Origin: Comamonadaceae bacterium
GTDB taxonomy: Bacteria > Pseudomonadota > Gammaproteobacteria > Burkholderiales > Burkholderiaceae_C
NCBI GenBank assembly: GCA_947456305.1
Contig: CANGPN010000009.1
Span: 1 to 64,000 of the forward strand
Direction of reading: 5' to 3'
Length of the DNA: 64,000 nucleotides
Shown piece by piece: positions 46,470-54,158 of the stretch. The notes beneath the pieces were generated by a model that did not search any database, was not told the DNA's origin, and worked only from the letters and a program-made list of their open reading frames with translations. Position 1 is the stretch's first letter. Every line of letters begins with the position of its first letter. The position numbers and the translations under genes were made by a program.

Positions 46470-46781
46470 TTATTTCAACCGTATCTCAACCGTCTTCCCC
46501 ACCGCCCTAGCCGCTTTAATGAGCGTATCCAATTGAATAGATAAATTGTTAGGGTCAAGCACACGGTCAAGTTGCGAACGGCTCGTCACCATGCGCTGTG
46601 CCATAGCCACTTTGCTGATGTTTCCGGCTTGCATGGCATCACTCAGTTGCTCGGCCAATGCACGCTTTAAGGCGCGGGCTTGCACTGCTTCATACATGCC
46701 ATCTTCAATCAAGAAGTCATCAAAGCTGCTTCCCGAGTGTTTGTTGGGTTTAGTTGTTTTGCGTGAGTTTGTTTGTTTCAA
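46470..46781 (-). CDS. Orphan XRE-type antitoxin/regulator
   Basis: A 103-aa protein with a low-complexity N-terminus (KQTNSRKTTKPNKHSGSS). A long helix RALKRALAEQLSDAMQAGN is followed by a helix-turn-helix, SKVAMAQRMVTSRSQLDRVL, and DTLIKAARAVGKTVEI. This is the HigA-2-like family of antitoxins. No toxin gene lies beside it: upstream is only 66 bp to boxA, and downstream is mazEF. Its probable operator is the palindrome at 46809-46826. Confidence 0.8.
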   Translation of the reverse strand: MKQTNSRKTTKPNKHSGSSFDDFLIEDGMYEAVQARALKRALAEQLSDAMQAGNISKVAMAQRMVTSRSQLDRVLDPNNLSIQLDTLIKAARAVGKTVEIRLK

Positions 46782-46808
46782 GGCAGAGTCTCAATGCGTT
46801 TTTTGAAG

Positions 46809-46826
46809 TGTACTTTTAAAGGTACA
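46809..46826. promoter_or_regulatory. Palindrome, probable operator of the 46470 regulator
   Basis: A perfect inverted repeat TGTAC-N8-GTACA centred about 36 bp upstream of the regulator start (46781). Self-repressing XRE antitoxins bind such sites. It also lies just past the boxA stop, so it could interact with read-through from the box operon. Confidence 0.5.
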
Positions 46827-46847
46827 AATCACGCAAGCCACACGCCC

Positions 46848-48116
46848 TCAATAAGTCTCCAACTGCAACCTGCCCTCTTGCTTCAATCTCTCGGCAACAG
46901 AAGCCCAATCCAAACCTGCGCCCACAGCAATGTCGTGCAAGGCCTGCAACACGCCTTCTTCCATGCTCTTCAAACCGCAGACATAAAAATGCGTTTGCGG
47001 GTCTTGCAGCAAAGTCGCCAGTTCGGTGGACGCGTCGCGCATCGCGTCTTGCACATAGCGTTTGGGCGCGCCGGGTGTGCGTGAAAACGCAAAGTGGATA
47101 TCGATGAAATCTTTGGGCAGTTTTTGCAACGGCCCGAAGTAGGGCAACTCTTGTTGGGTGCGCGCGCCGAAAAACAGCATCAGCTTGCCGCCTTGAAATT
47201 TGCCGTTCGCTTGTATGCGTCTGCGCCACTCGGTCATGCCGCGCATGGGCGCGCTGCCGGTGCCGGTGCAAATCATCACCAGGTGGCTGCCGGGGTGGTT
47301 GGGCATCAAAAAACTGCTGCCGAACGGACCTATCACTTGAACGCTGTCGCCGGTTTTCAAATCGCACAAATAGTTGGACGCCACGCCTTTGACGGCTTGA
47401 CCTTGGTGGTCTTGCACCACGCGTTTCACTGTGAGCGACAAGTTGTTGTATCCGGCGCGCTCGCCGTTGCGCGGGCTGGCCACAGAGTATTGGCGCGCAT
47501 GGTGCGGCTTGCCGTTGGCATCCACGCCGGGCGGCACGATGCCTACCGATTGACCTTCAAGCACAGGAAACGGCATGCTGCCAAAGTCCAGCACGATGTG
47601 ATGTGTTTCGTTGTCTGTGCCCGCTTCATTCACTTGCATATTGCCGACCACCGTCGCGGTGATGGGCGACTTGGAGCCGTGCAAATTCGTGTACGGATGC
47701 GCGGCAGACCAAGGCGGCACAACAGCGCCCATGGCTGCGGTATTGAGCGCGGGCGCAGCGGTACTGGTGGTTGGCACGGACGTGGCCAATGTTTCAAACG
47801 CGGTGCTGCCTGAAACTTGCGAAGTGGCTGGCAATGCATCCACCGCTTGCGCGGCGGGCAATTCGTCCCATGACAACTGCTCCTCTAATGTGTAAGCCTT
47901 GCTGCGCAACACTGGTAACCAATGGTCAATCGAGCCTGTGGGACAAGGCGGCACGCAAGCCATGCAGTGGTTGCATTTGTCGGGGTCGACAACGTAGTTG
48001 CGGCTGTCATGTGTGACTGCGCCGACGGGACAGGTAGCTTCGCAGGTGTTGCAGCGTATGCACACTTCAGGGTCGATCACGTGTTGCTGTAGCAGTTCGG
48101 CGGTGTCTGTACTCAT
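46848..48116 (-). CDS. boxA: Benzoyl-CoA 2,3-epoxidase reductase subunit
   Basis: NADPH-dependent flavoprotein feeding electrons to BoxB. The 422-aa protein has two N-terminal 4Fe-4S motifs, CIRCNTCEATCPVGA (about 18-32) and CNHCMACVPPCPTGS (about 47-61), and a variable Ala/Thr-rich linker. A ferredoxin-NADP reductase-like domain follows: RQYSVASPRNGE for FAD, VMICTGTGSAPMRGM for NADPH, and a final YVCGLKSMEEGV. It is third in boxC-boxB-boxA, separated from boxB by 654 bp of repeats, which is unusual. Confidence 0.95.
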   Translation of the reverse strand: MSTDTAELLQQHVIDPEVCIRCNTCEATCPVGAVTHDSRNYVVDPDKCNHCMACVPPCPTGSIDHWLPVLRSKAYTLEEQLSWDELPAAQAVDALPATSQVSGSTAFETLATSVPTTSTAAPALNTAAMGAVVPPWSAAHPYTNLHGSKSPITATVVGNMQVNEAGTDNETHHIVLDFGSMPFPVLEGQSVGIVPPGVDANGKPHHARQYSVASPRNGERAGYNNLSLTVKRVVQDHQGQAVKGVASNYLCDLKTGDSVQVIGPFGSSFLMPNHPGSHLVMICTGTGSAPMRGMTEWRRRIQANGKFQGGKLMLFFGARTQQELPYFGPLQKLPKDFIDIHFAFSRTPGAPKRYVQDAMRDASTELATLLQDPQTHFYVCGLKSMEEGVLQALHDIAVGAGLDWASVAERLKQEGRLQLETY

Positions 48117-48239
48117 GGCTTTGTTTCTTGGTGACGTTGTAGTGATTGTGTCTGCAAATGCTTGGGGCTTTGTTTATCAGTTGTTTACTGAGTGATTGTT
48201 TTGTTCTTCGTGGCGGTTTGTGATGAGCCCAAGGCCATA

Positions 48240-48297
48240 CAGGCCGGGGCCGGGTTCCTCATGCGCAAGCTTGAAATCGTCACCCGGCCCCGGCCTG
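48240..48297 (+). repeat. Fixed-loop hairpin element, copy 1 (inverted orientation)
   Basis: A perfect 16-bp stem (CAGGCCGGGGCCGGGT, 48240-48255, against 48282-48297) closing a 26-nt loop (48256-48281). The loop contains CATGCGCAAGCTTGAAATCG. Read on the opposite strand the loop matches those of copies 2 and 3 in at least 25 of 26 positions, while the stem sequence differs from theirs. Confidence 0.85.
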
Positions 48298-48410
48298 CAT
48301 GTCCTCTGCGAAGTTGCGCTCTGTGTTTACGGTGCATCCCAAGCTGAAACGGCAGTGAAAGTGCATTTTCCCATTCGAGGACATGCTTAACATGCCATAC
48401 GCAGCGCGGT

Positions 48411-48472
48411 GGCAGCGGCAGGCGGGGTAACGATTTCAAGCTTGCGCATGAGGAACCCCGCCTGCCGTTGCC
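48411..48472 (-). repeat. Fixed-loop hairpin element, copy 2
   Basis: An 18-bp stem GGCAGCGGCAGGCGGGGT (48411-48428) pairs with 48455-48472, with one G-T pair. The 26-nt loop (48429-48454) contains CGATTTCAAGCTTGCGCATG. Part of the 112-bp direct repeat A. Confidence 0.85.
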
Positions 48473-48522
48473 GTCAAGCGAGCTCAGCACTTAAGCACAT
48501 GACGACACAAAACTCGTTGCCG
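48411..48522. repeat. 112-bp direct repeat, copy A
   Basis: The hairpin copy 2 plus a tail containing TTAAGCACATGACGACACAA. It recurs exactly 220 bp later (48631-48742) with six differences by eye. A partial third tail (CCAAGCGAGCTCAGCACTTG) follows directly at 48523. Confidence 0.85.
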
Positions 48523-48630
48523 CCAAGCGAGCTCAGCACTTGAGCCAGTCACCACACAAACTTCACTGCCTCGACATCAGTTCAGCAAAAGCAAAACCTT
48601 GCACGCAAATAACGCAGTTCACAGCACAGT

Positions 48631-48692
48631 GGCAGCGGCAGGCGGGGTGACGATTTCAAGCTTGCGCATGAGGAGCCCCGCCTGTCGTTGCC
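48631..48692 (-). repeat. Fixed-loop hairpin element, copy 3
   Basis: The same left stem as copy 2 (48631-48648). The right arm (48675-48692) carries A-to-G and C-to-T changes, both of which keep pairing as G-T wobbles. The 26-nt loop (48649-48674) is identical to that of copy 1 (other strand) and differs from copy 2 at one base. Confidence 0.85.
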
Positions 48693-48742
48693 GCCAAGCG
48701 GGTTCAGCACTTAAGCACATGACGACACAAAACTCGTTGCCG
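48631..48742. repeat. 112-bp direct repeat, copy B
   Basis: Second copy of the repeat at 48411-48522, about 95% identical, ending 29 bp before the boxB stop. Together the copies fill most of the boxB-boxA gap, in which I see no gene. Confidence 0.85.
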
Positions 48743-48770
48743 ACGCGCGGGTTCAGCCCTCAAGCGGCAA

Positions 48771-50198
48771 TCAGTTGAAACGAACGTACTCGAAATCAAC
48801 CGGCTGACGATTGATACCAATCGCAGGTGGCGCAATCCAGTTCGCAAACTTGCCCGGCTCAGCCACACGCCCCATCAGACTTTGTACAAACGCACGGTCT
48901 TCAGCCGTCGGCAACCATTCGCCCACTTTGGCATTCCATTCGTTGTCGGACACCACGCGGCCATCCGGTGACACCTTGGCGCCGGACAAAGCGCCGATGT
49001 TGCGGTGAAACGCTTTGTGCGGCACGCTCAAACGGTGCGGCAAACCGGCTTTCTCAATCACACGGTTCCAACGATCCACACCACCGACAGAGTCTTTGAT
49101 GTAGTCGTCGCGCAGCACTTCGTTCAACGCATTCAGCATAGGCACTTCTTTTTCTTGCAACTGCCCGTTGACCACGTGCAGCACCTTGTACGTCTGGCCG
49201 CGCAACATATGGTCGTCGTCGCGCTTGGTTTCTTCATAGCGACCTTTGATGCCTGTCGAATAAAACGTGGCCGCGTTGCTGGACTCGTCCGCGCCAAACA
49301 AGTCGATGGTCACGCTGAAGTGGAAATTCAGGTAACGCTGAATCGTCGGTAAATCGATCACGCCTGCTGCGCGCAGTTTGCCCACGTCGTCGGTCTTCAA
49401 TTCATTCATGGCGGCGCAGGTGCGCTGAATCACGCGGCTGATGCCGGACTCGCCGACAAACATGTGGTGTGCTTCTTCGGTCAGCATGAACTTGGTGGTG
49501 CGCGCCAACGGGTCGAAACTGCTTTCCGCCAAAGCGCACAACTGAAACTTGCCATCACGGTCGGTGAAATAAGTGAACATGAAGAAGCTCAGCCAATCCG
49601 GTGTCTCTTCGTTGAAGGCTTGCAAAATGCGCGGGTTGTCTTCCTGACCGCTGCGACGCTCAAGCAGCGCCTCGGCTTCTTCGCGGCCATCGCGGCCGAA
49701 ATGCTTGTGCAGCAAATACACCATGGCCCACAGGTGACGGCCTTCTTCCACGTTGATCTGAAACAGATTGCGCAAGTCGTACATGCTAGGGGCGGTCTTG
49801 CCCAAGTGACGCTGCTGCTCGACAGACGCAGGCTCTGTGTCGCCTTGCGTGACGATGATGCGGCGCAAGTTCGCACGGTGTTCGCCAGGCACGTCTTGCC
49901 AAGCCTTCTCGCCTTTGTGGTCGCCGAAGTGAATCGTGCGATCCGCTTCGCCCTGGTTCAAGAAAATGCCCCAACGGTAGTCGCGCATCTTCACGTGGCC
50001 GAATTGCGCCCAGCCTTGCGGGTCGACGCTGACAGCGGTGCGCAAATACACCTCGTTGTCGGTCGTGCCTTCGGGGCCCATGTCGTCCCACCAGTTGATG
50101 AAGTTGGGCTGCCATTGCTCCAAGGCGCGCTGCAATGTGCGGTCGCTGCCCAGGTCCACGTTGTTCGGGATTTTTTCGCTGTAGTTGATGGCTGACAT
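48771..50198 (-). CDS. boxB: Benzoyl-CoA 2,3-epoxidase oxygenase subunit
   Basis: Di-iron oxygenase making 2,3-epoxybenzoyl-CoA, the key step of aerobic CoA-dependent benzoate breakdown. The 475-aa protein opens ISYSEKIPNNVDL-like (NYSEKIPNNVDLGSDRTLQ) and carries the iron-ligand segments EGRHLWAMVYLLHKHFG (about 150) and LTEEAHHMFVGESG (about 240), plus FHFSVTIDLFG. GGAG precedes the ATG. Middle gene of the box operon. Confidence 0.96.
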   Translation of the reverse strand: MSAINYSEKIPNNVDLGSDRTLQRALEQWQPNFINWWDDMGPEGTTDNEVYLRTAVSVDPQGWAQFGHVKMRDYRWGIFLNQGEADRTIHFGDHKGEKAWQDVPGEHRANLRRIIVTQGDTEPASVEQQRHLGKTAPSMYDLRNLFQINVEEGRHLWAMVYLLHKHFGRDGREEAEALLERRSGQEDNPRILQAFNEETPDWLSFFMFTYFTDRDGKFQLCALAESSFDPLARTTKFMLTEEAHHMFVGESGISRVIQRTCAAMNELKTDDVGKLRAAGVIDLPTIQRYLNFHFSVTIDLFGADESSNAATFYSTGIKGRYEETKRDDDHMLRGQTYKVLHVVNGQLQEKEVPMLNALNEVLRDDYIKDSVGGVDRWNRVIEKAGLPHRLSVPHKAFHRNIGALSGAKVSPDGRVVSDNEWNAKVGEWLPTAEDRAFVQSLMGRVAEPGKFANWIAPPAIGINRQPVDFEYVRFN

Positions 50199-50231
50199 GG
50201 GTACTCCAGAGTGTTTAAAAGTGAAAAAAAT

Positions 50232-50302
50232 AATTGGGGTCAGACCCCGATTAATCCTTGATTAAAAGCGAAGGGAATTAATTGGAGTCTGACCCCGATT
50301 AA
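50232..50302. repeat. REP-like inverted pair between boxC and boxB
   Basis: AATTGGGGTCAGACCCCGAT (from 50232) and, after 25 bp, AATTGGAGTCTGACCCCGAT (from 50280), two copies of a GGGGTCAGA-type unit in opposite sense. The same unit occurs three times inside metG. It fills the boxC-boxB gap and could fold in the mRNA. Such units are typical of REP elements spread by RAYT-type transposases; none is seen in the window. Confidence 0.75.
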
Positions 50303-50315
50303 AGACCCTAATGAA

Positions 50316-51980
50316 TCAGACGCGGTTCATGTCAAAAGCGGCTTTCTCGCCTTTGCCGTACACCTTTAACGCGCCCTTGTCACCGACCGCATTCGGCCGG
50401 TTGAAGATCCAGTTCTGCCAAGCCGACAAGCGGCCGAAGATGCGTGTTTCCATGGACTCTTTCTGGCTGAAGCGCAGGTTGGCTTCCAAGCCGGTGAGTG
50501 AGTCGGGCGACATGGCGGCGCGTTCTTCGATGGCGATGCGCAATTCATCCGCCCAGTCAATGTCATCCGGCGCAGCGGTGACCAAACCCAGCACCAAGGC
50601 TTTGTCTGCGTCCAACGCTTGACCAACTACCGCACGCACGGCTTCCATTGGCGCAGTCTCTTCGTAAAAACGGCGCTGCAAACGCGACTGGTGGTTCACC
50701 ATGGGGAACACGCCGAAATTCACGTCACTCAAAGCAATGTGGGGCGCGGTGTCAGGCGCATCCGGCAATGCCAACATGTAAGCGCGATCTGCAGCAAAAG
50801 CCAGTTCAGCCAATGTGCCTGCAAAGCATGAGCCTTCATCAATCAAGGCAAACATGGAACGTGAAGACACATCCAAACGCGCCAACGTGCGGCGCAACAA
50901 ACCTGTGGTTTCTTTCACCAGCCAATGGTCTTGATGCTGCATCAACACCGCATCTGATTGCAATGCCAGTTTGGCGTCGCCTTGTGTACGCAGCAGCCAA
51001 GTGCCGATGTCGAGTTCGTTGGTGCGCAAACTCAAAATTGCGTCGTCCAATTCGCGCGCCATTTGCAACGGGTACCAACTGTCACCGGCTGCTTGAATCT
51101 CAGACACATCACTCAACACTTTGCCTACAGGTGCTGAGACGCAAATAGTGGCCGTGCGTTTTTCGCGGTCGATATCGACTTTCACATAGGTGTAGTGCAA
51201 GCTGTCGGCTGTTACTGTTTTGTTCAAAGGATGAAGCTTCACGCCCTGGCCTTTTGCAGCAGCGCCTGATCGTTGGCTGCTTGCTGCGAGTTGCGCGGCA
51301 CGTTCAGACACAGCTGTCGTGAATTGCGCGGGTTTGGCAATCGCATCGACCAAACGCCAATCAACGGCACGCTGACCGCGCACGCCTTCCACACTGGTGC
51401 AAAAAATGTCCGCATGGTCGTGACGCACATGGCGCTTGTCGGTGACGCGGGTCAAACCGCCGGTGCCGGGCAACACGCCAAGCAATGGCACTTCAGGCAA
51501 TGACACGCTGCTGGAGCGGTCGTCGACCAGCAATATCTCGTCACACGCCAAGGCCAACTCGTAGCCGCCACCGGCACACGCGCCATTCACGGCGGCCAGA
51601 AATTTCAATCCGCCGTGTCGGCTGCTGTCTTCCAAACCATTGCGTGTTTCATTGGTGAATTTGCAAAAGTTAACCTTCCATGCATGGGTAGATAAACCCA
51701 ACATGAAGATGTTCGCGCCCGAGCAAAAAATGCGGTCTTTCAAGCTGGTGACCACCACGGCTTTCACCTCAGGGTGCTCAAAGCGCAAACGTTGCACCGC
51801 GTCGTTCAATTCAATGTCCACGCCCAAGTCATATGAATTGAGTTTGAGTTTGTAGCCAGGCAGGATGCCGCCGTCTTCTTGTATGTCAAGCGACAAGGTG
51901 GCAATCTCGCCATCCACGGTGAAAGACCAGTGGCGGTAGTGTTCGGGGCTGGTCTGGTAATTGACAGAAAAATCGGTCAT
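50316..51980 (-). CDS. boxC: 2,3-Epoxybenzoyl-CoA dihydrolase
   Basis: Opens the ring of 2,3-epoxybenzoyl-CoA to a dehydroadipyl-CoA semialdehyde with loss of formate. From ATG 51980 (AAGGAA before it) it is 554 aa. Two enoyl-CoA-hydratase-like halves are visible: VTSLKDRIFCSGANIFMLG, LAAVNGACAGGGYELALACDE (oxyanion-hole region) and VPLLGVLPGTGGLTRVTDKR; the second half has FALIDEGSCFAGTLAELAFA. The end FNRPNAVGDKGALKVYGKG is BoxC-specific. First gene of the operon. Confidence 0.96.
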   Translation of the reverse strand: MTDFSVNYQTSPEHYRHWSFTVDGEIATLSLDIQEDGGILPGYKLKLNSYDLGVDIELNDAVQRLRFEHPEVKAVVVTSLKDRIFCSGANIFMLGLSTHAWKVNFCKFTNETRNGLEDSSRHGGLKFLAAVNGACAGGGYELALACDEILLVDDRSSSVSLPEVPLLGVLPGTGGLTRVTDKRHVRHDHADIFCTSVEGVRGQRAVDWRLVDAIAKPAQFTTAVSERAAQLAASSQRSGAAAKGQGVKLHPLNKTVTADSLHYTYVKVDIDREKRTATICVSAPVGKVLSDVSEIQAAGDSWYPLQMARELDDAILSLRTNELDIGTWLLRTQGDAKLALQSDAVLMQHQDHWLVKETTGLLRRTLARLDVSSRSMFALIDEGSCFAGTLAELAFAADRAYMLALPDAPDTAPHIALSDVNFGVFPMVNHQSRLQRRFYEETAPMEAVRAVVGQALDADKALVLGLVTAAPDDIDWADELRIAIEERAAMSPDSLTGLEANLRFSQKESMETRIFGRLSAWQNWIFNRPNAVGDKGALKVYGKGEKAAFDMNRV

Positions 51981-52032
51981 GGCATTTCCTTGGGTTGTAC
52001 GCTCAGGCACATCGGTTCAACTGGCGAAGGTG

Positions 52033-52046
52033 TGCATGATCTTGCA
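52033..52046. promoter_or_regulatory. Probable BoxR operator 1 (boxC promoter)
   Basis: TGCA-TGATCT-TGCA, a direct pair of TGCA with 6-bp spacing, 53 bp upstream of the boxC start. BzdR/BoxR regulators are known to bind repeated TGCA boxes. Confidence 0.65.
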
Positions 52047-52063
52047 TAAAGTTTCTAACTTAA

Positions 52064-52077
52064 TGCAATATATTGCA
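52064..52077. promoter_or_regulatory. Probable BoxR operator 2 (boxC promoter)
   Basis: TGCA-ATATAT-TGCA, fully palindromic, with the same 6-bp spacing and 31 bp from operator 1 (about three helical turns). It touches the boxR stop codon. Confidence 0.7.
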
Positions 52078-52078
52078 A

Positions 52079-52852
52079 CTACACTAGGGTTTGGCAATAT
52101 TTTTTGAGCGCCTGAAAGCAGTCTTCTTGCGATTGAGCGCTGGTGTTCAACTGCCAGTCTGCGCGGGCGTAAGACGGGCTGCGGTCTTGCAGAATCCGGC
52201 GCAAATCGCCCATGGCCTCAGGGCTGGCCGCCATCGGCCGGGTGTCACCCTGTGCCACCACCCGCGCCATGTGGTCTTCGGGGGTGGCTTGCAGCCAAAC
52301 GGTGAAACACTGCGCCAGCAGCAACTGAAAACTCGCCTCATCAGACACCAGACCGCCGGGCGTGGCCAGCACCAAGTGAGAGTGTTGGGCCAGGCTGTCT
52401 TCCAAGGCGCGGCGCTCGTAGCGCCGGTAGGCCTGGGGCCCGTACAAACCATGGATTTCGCTGATGCTGCAACCGGCGAGGGTTTCGATGACTCGGCTGA
52501 CTTCGACAAACACAAAGCCGAGTTCGCGCGCCAACCGCTGGCCCAGCGTGGATTTACCGGCACCGCGCAGGCCGATGAGCGCAATATGCTGATGACGCGA
52601 CTTAACGCTGACGGCCTCTTCCAAAATCAGGCTGGCCAGGCCGCACTGCAAGGCCTTGGCCACCTGCAACAGCACCAGCACCGAGGCGTTGCCGGTACCT
52701 GCCTCCAGGTTGGCCCAATGCCGCTCAGACACCTGAGCCCGGGCGGCGGCGGCCTTGCGCGTGAGTCCGCGACGCGAGCGCAAAGCACGCACACGCTCGC
52801 CCAGCGCGGTCAAATAAGGATGCCGTTCTTCGGCAGATTCAGGTAAAGCCAT
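52079..52852 (-). CDS. boxR: Benzoyl-CoA-responsive regulator (HTH plus shikimate-kinase-like)
   Basis: A 257-aa repressor of the BzdR/BoxR family. The N-terminal XRE HTH (LGERVRALRSRRGLTRKAAA, RAQVSERHWANLEAG) is followed by a linker (KALQCGLASLILEE) and a shikimate-kinase-like domain (IALIGLRGAGKSTLGQRLA, LATPGGLVSDEASF) that in this family senses benzoyl-CoA. The P-loop is intact. It lies directly upstream of boxC on the same strand, with TGCA-N6-TGCA sites before both genes, implying control of the operon and of itself. Confidence 0.93.
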   Translation of the reverse strand: MALPESAEERHPYLTALGERVRALRSRRGLTRKAAAARAQVSERHWANLEAGTGNASVLVLLQVAKALQCGLASLILEEAVSVKSRHQHIALIGLRGAGKSTLGQRLARELGFVFVEVSRVIETLAGCSISEIHGLYGPQAYRRYERRALEDSLAQHSHLVLATPGGLVSDEASFQLLLAQCFTVWLQATPEDHMARVVAQGDTRPMAASPEAMGDLRRILQDRSPSYARADWQLNTSAQSQEDCFQALKKYCQTLV

Positions 52853-52855
52853 GTA

Positions 52856-52869
52856 TGCACTTTAATGCA
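52856..52869. promoter_or_regulatory. Probable BoxR operator 3 (boxR autoregulation)
   Basis: TGCA-CTTTAA-TGCA, same spacing as the two boxC operators, placed 3 bp upstream of the boxR start codon, so a bound repressor would block its own expression. Confidence 0.65.
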
Positions 52870-52887
52870 TTACGGCTGGCTTGCCAA

Positions 52888-53979
52888 TCAGGTGTTTGCC
52901 GACACCTTGATGGTGGGGAATTTGGACGAGAAGTCCTTGGCCTTGGCTGCCACTTTGACCGCCAGTTGACGAGCCACGGCTTTGTAAATACCGGTCACTT
53001 CGCCATCGGGCTCTGCCACCACGCTGGGTAAACCGCTGTCAGCTTGCACACGAATGGCCATGCTCAAAGGCAAGGCACCCAAATAGGCCATGCCTTCGGC
53101 CTGCGCCATTTTTTTACCACCCTCGACACCAAAGATATGCTCCGCATGGCCGCACTGGCTGCACACATGCACCGCCATGTTTTCCACAATGCCCAAAATC
53201 GGCACGCCGACTTTTTGGAACATGCGTATGCCTTTCATGGCATCAATCAAAGCAATGTCTTGCGGTGTGGTGACGATGACCGCGCCGGTCAGTGGCACAC
53301 GTTGGCTCAGCGTCAACTGAATATCGCCGGTGCCCGGCGGCATGTCCACAATCAAATAATCTAAATCGCGCCAATTGGTTTGACGCAGCAATTGCTCTAG
53401 GGCTTGGGTGGCCATGGGGCCGCGCCACACCATGGCCTGGTCTTGAGCCACCAGAAAACCGATGGACATGACTTGCACGCCGTGGGCCTCTAACGGTTGC
53501 ATGGTTTTGCCATCCTCACTTTCGGGCCTGCCGGACAAACCCATCATCATCGGTTGGCTGGGGCCGTAAATATCCGCGTCCAGCAAACCCACGCTCGCAC
53601 CTTCGGCGGCCAGCGCCAGCGCCAAATTGGCAGCGGTGGTGGATTTGCCCACGCCGCCTTTGCCAGAAGCCACAGCAATGATGTTTTTCACCTGCGGCAA
53701 CAATGCCACGCCGGGCTGCGCCGCATGCGCCACCACTTGGCTGCTCACCTGAACTTTGACAGAGGACACGCCCGGCACTTGCGACACGAGGTGTTCGAGT
53801 TGCTGCTGAAACGATGCCCACAAACTTTTGGCCGGGTAGCCCAGCACCAGATCGAAACTGACTGCGCCGTCTTTGATGCTGAGGTTTTTGATCGCTTTCG
53901 CGGCAACGAAATCCTGGCCTGTCAGCGGGTCCGCGAAACTTTGTAGCGCGAGGGTGATGTCTTGTTCGGTCACGGCCAT
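52888..53979 (-). CDS. apbC: Iron-sulfur cluster carrier protein ApbC (Mrp)
   Basis: P-loop ATPase that delivers Fe-S clusters. From the ATG at 53979 the product is 363 aa; the frame continues upstream but those 39 codons do not resemble the family. An N-terminal MIP18-like domain (DITLALQSFADPLTGQDFV) precedes the ATPase with deviant Walker A AVASGKGGVGKSTTAANLA (about 105), VGLLDADIYGPSQP, DYLIVDMPPGTGD and the cluster-binding CSQCGH (about 275). It is divergent from metG, a common arrangement. Confidence 0.94.
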   Translation of the reverse strand: MAVTEQDITLALQSFADPLTGQDFVAAKAIKNLSIKDGAVSFDLVLGYPAKSLWASFQQQLEHLVSQVPGVSSVKVQVSSQVVAHAAQPGVALLPQVKNIIAVASGKGGVGKSTTAANLALALAAEGASVGLLDADIYGPSQPMMMGLSGRPESEDGKTMQPLEAHGVQVMSIGFLVAQDQAMVWRGPMATQALEQLLRQTNWRDLDYLIVDMPPGTGDIQLTLSQRVPLTGAVIVTTPQDIALIDAMKGIRMFQKVGVPILGIVENMAVHVCSQCGHAEHIFGVEGGKKMAQAEGMAYLGALPLSMAIRVQADSGLPSVVAEPDGEVTGIYKAVARQLAVKVAAKAKDFSSKFPTIKVSANT

Positions 53980-54158
53980 AAATACTCCAGCACTTTCTAT
54001 GCGAAAAGCGGCTAGTCTAGCCAAGCGTGTCCGGCTATTGCGCACGCAGCGCATAAGACCGCTTCCATGACACAGGTCTGCGCTTTGCCCGTTCACGCGA
54101 CACTACACACAGCGCGCCGCATAAAATCGCCGTTTCCCTTGCATAGATATACCTACTT

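Noticed and set aside
48185-48490. Open frame of about 100 codons across hairpin copies 1 and 2
   Set aside because: It follows the palindromes, has low-complexity composition, no ribosome site and no family-like pattern; better explained by the repeats.
48240-48742. Possible CRISPR array
   Set aside because: Only three units, in mixed orientation, with unequal spacing, stems longer than CRISPR repeats, and no cas genes.
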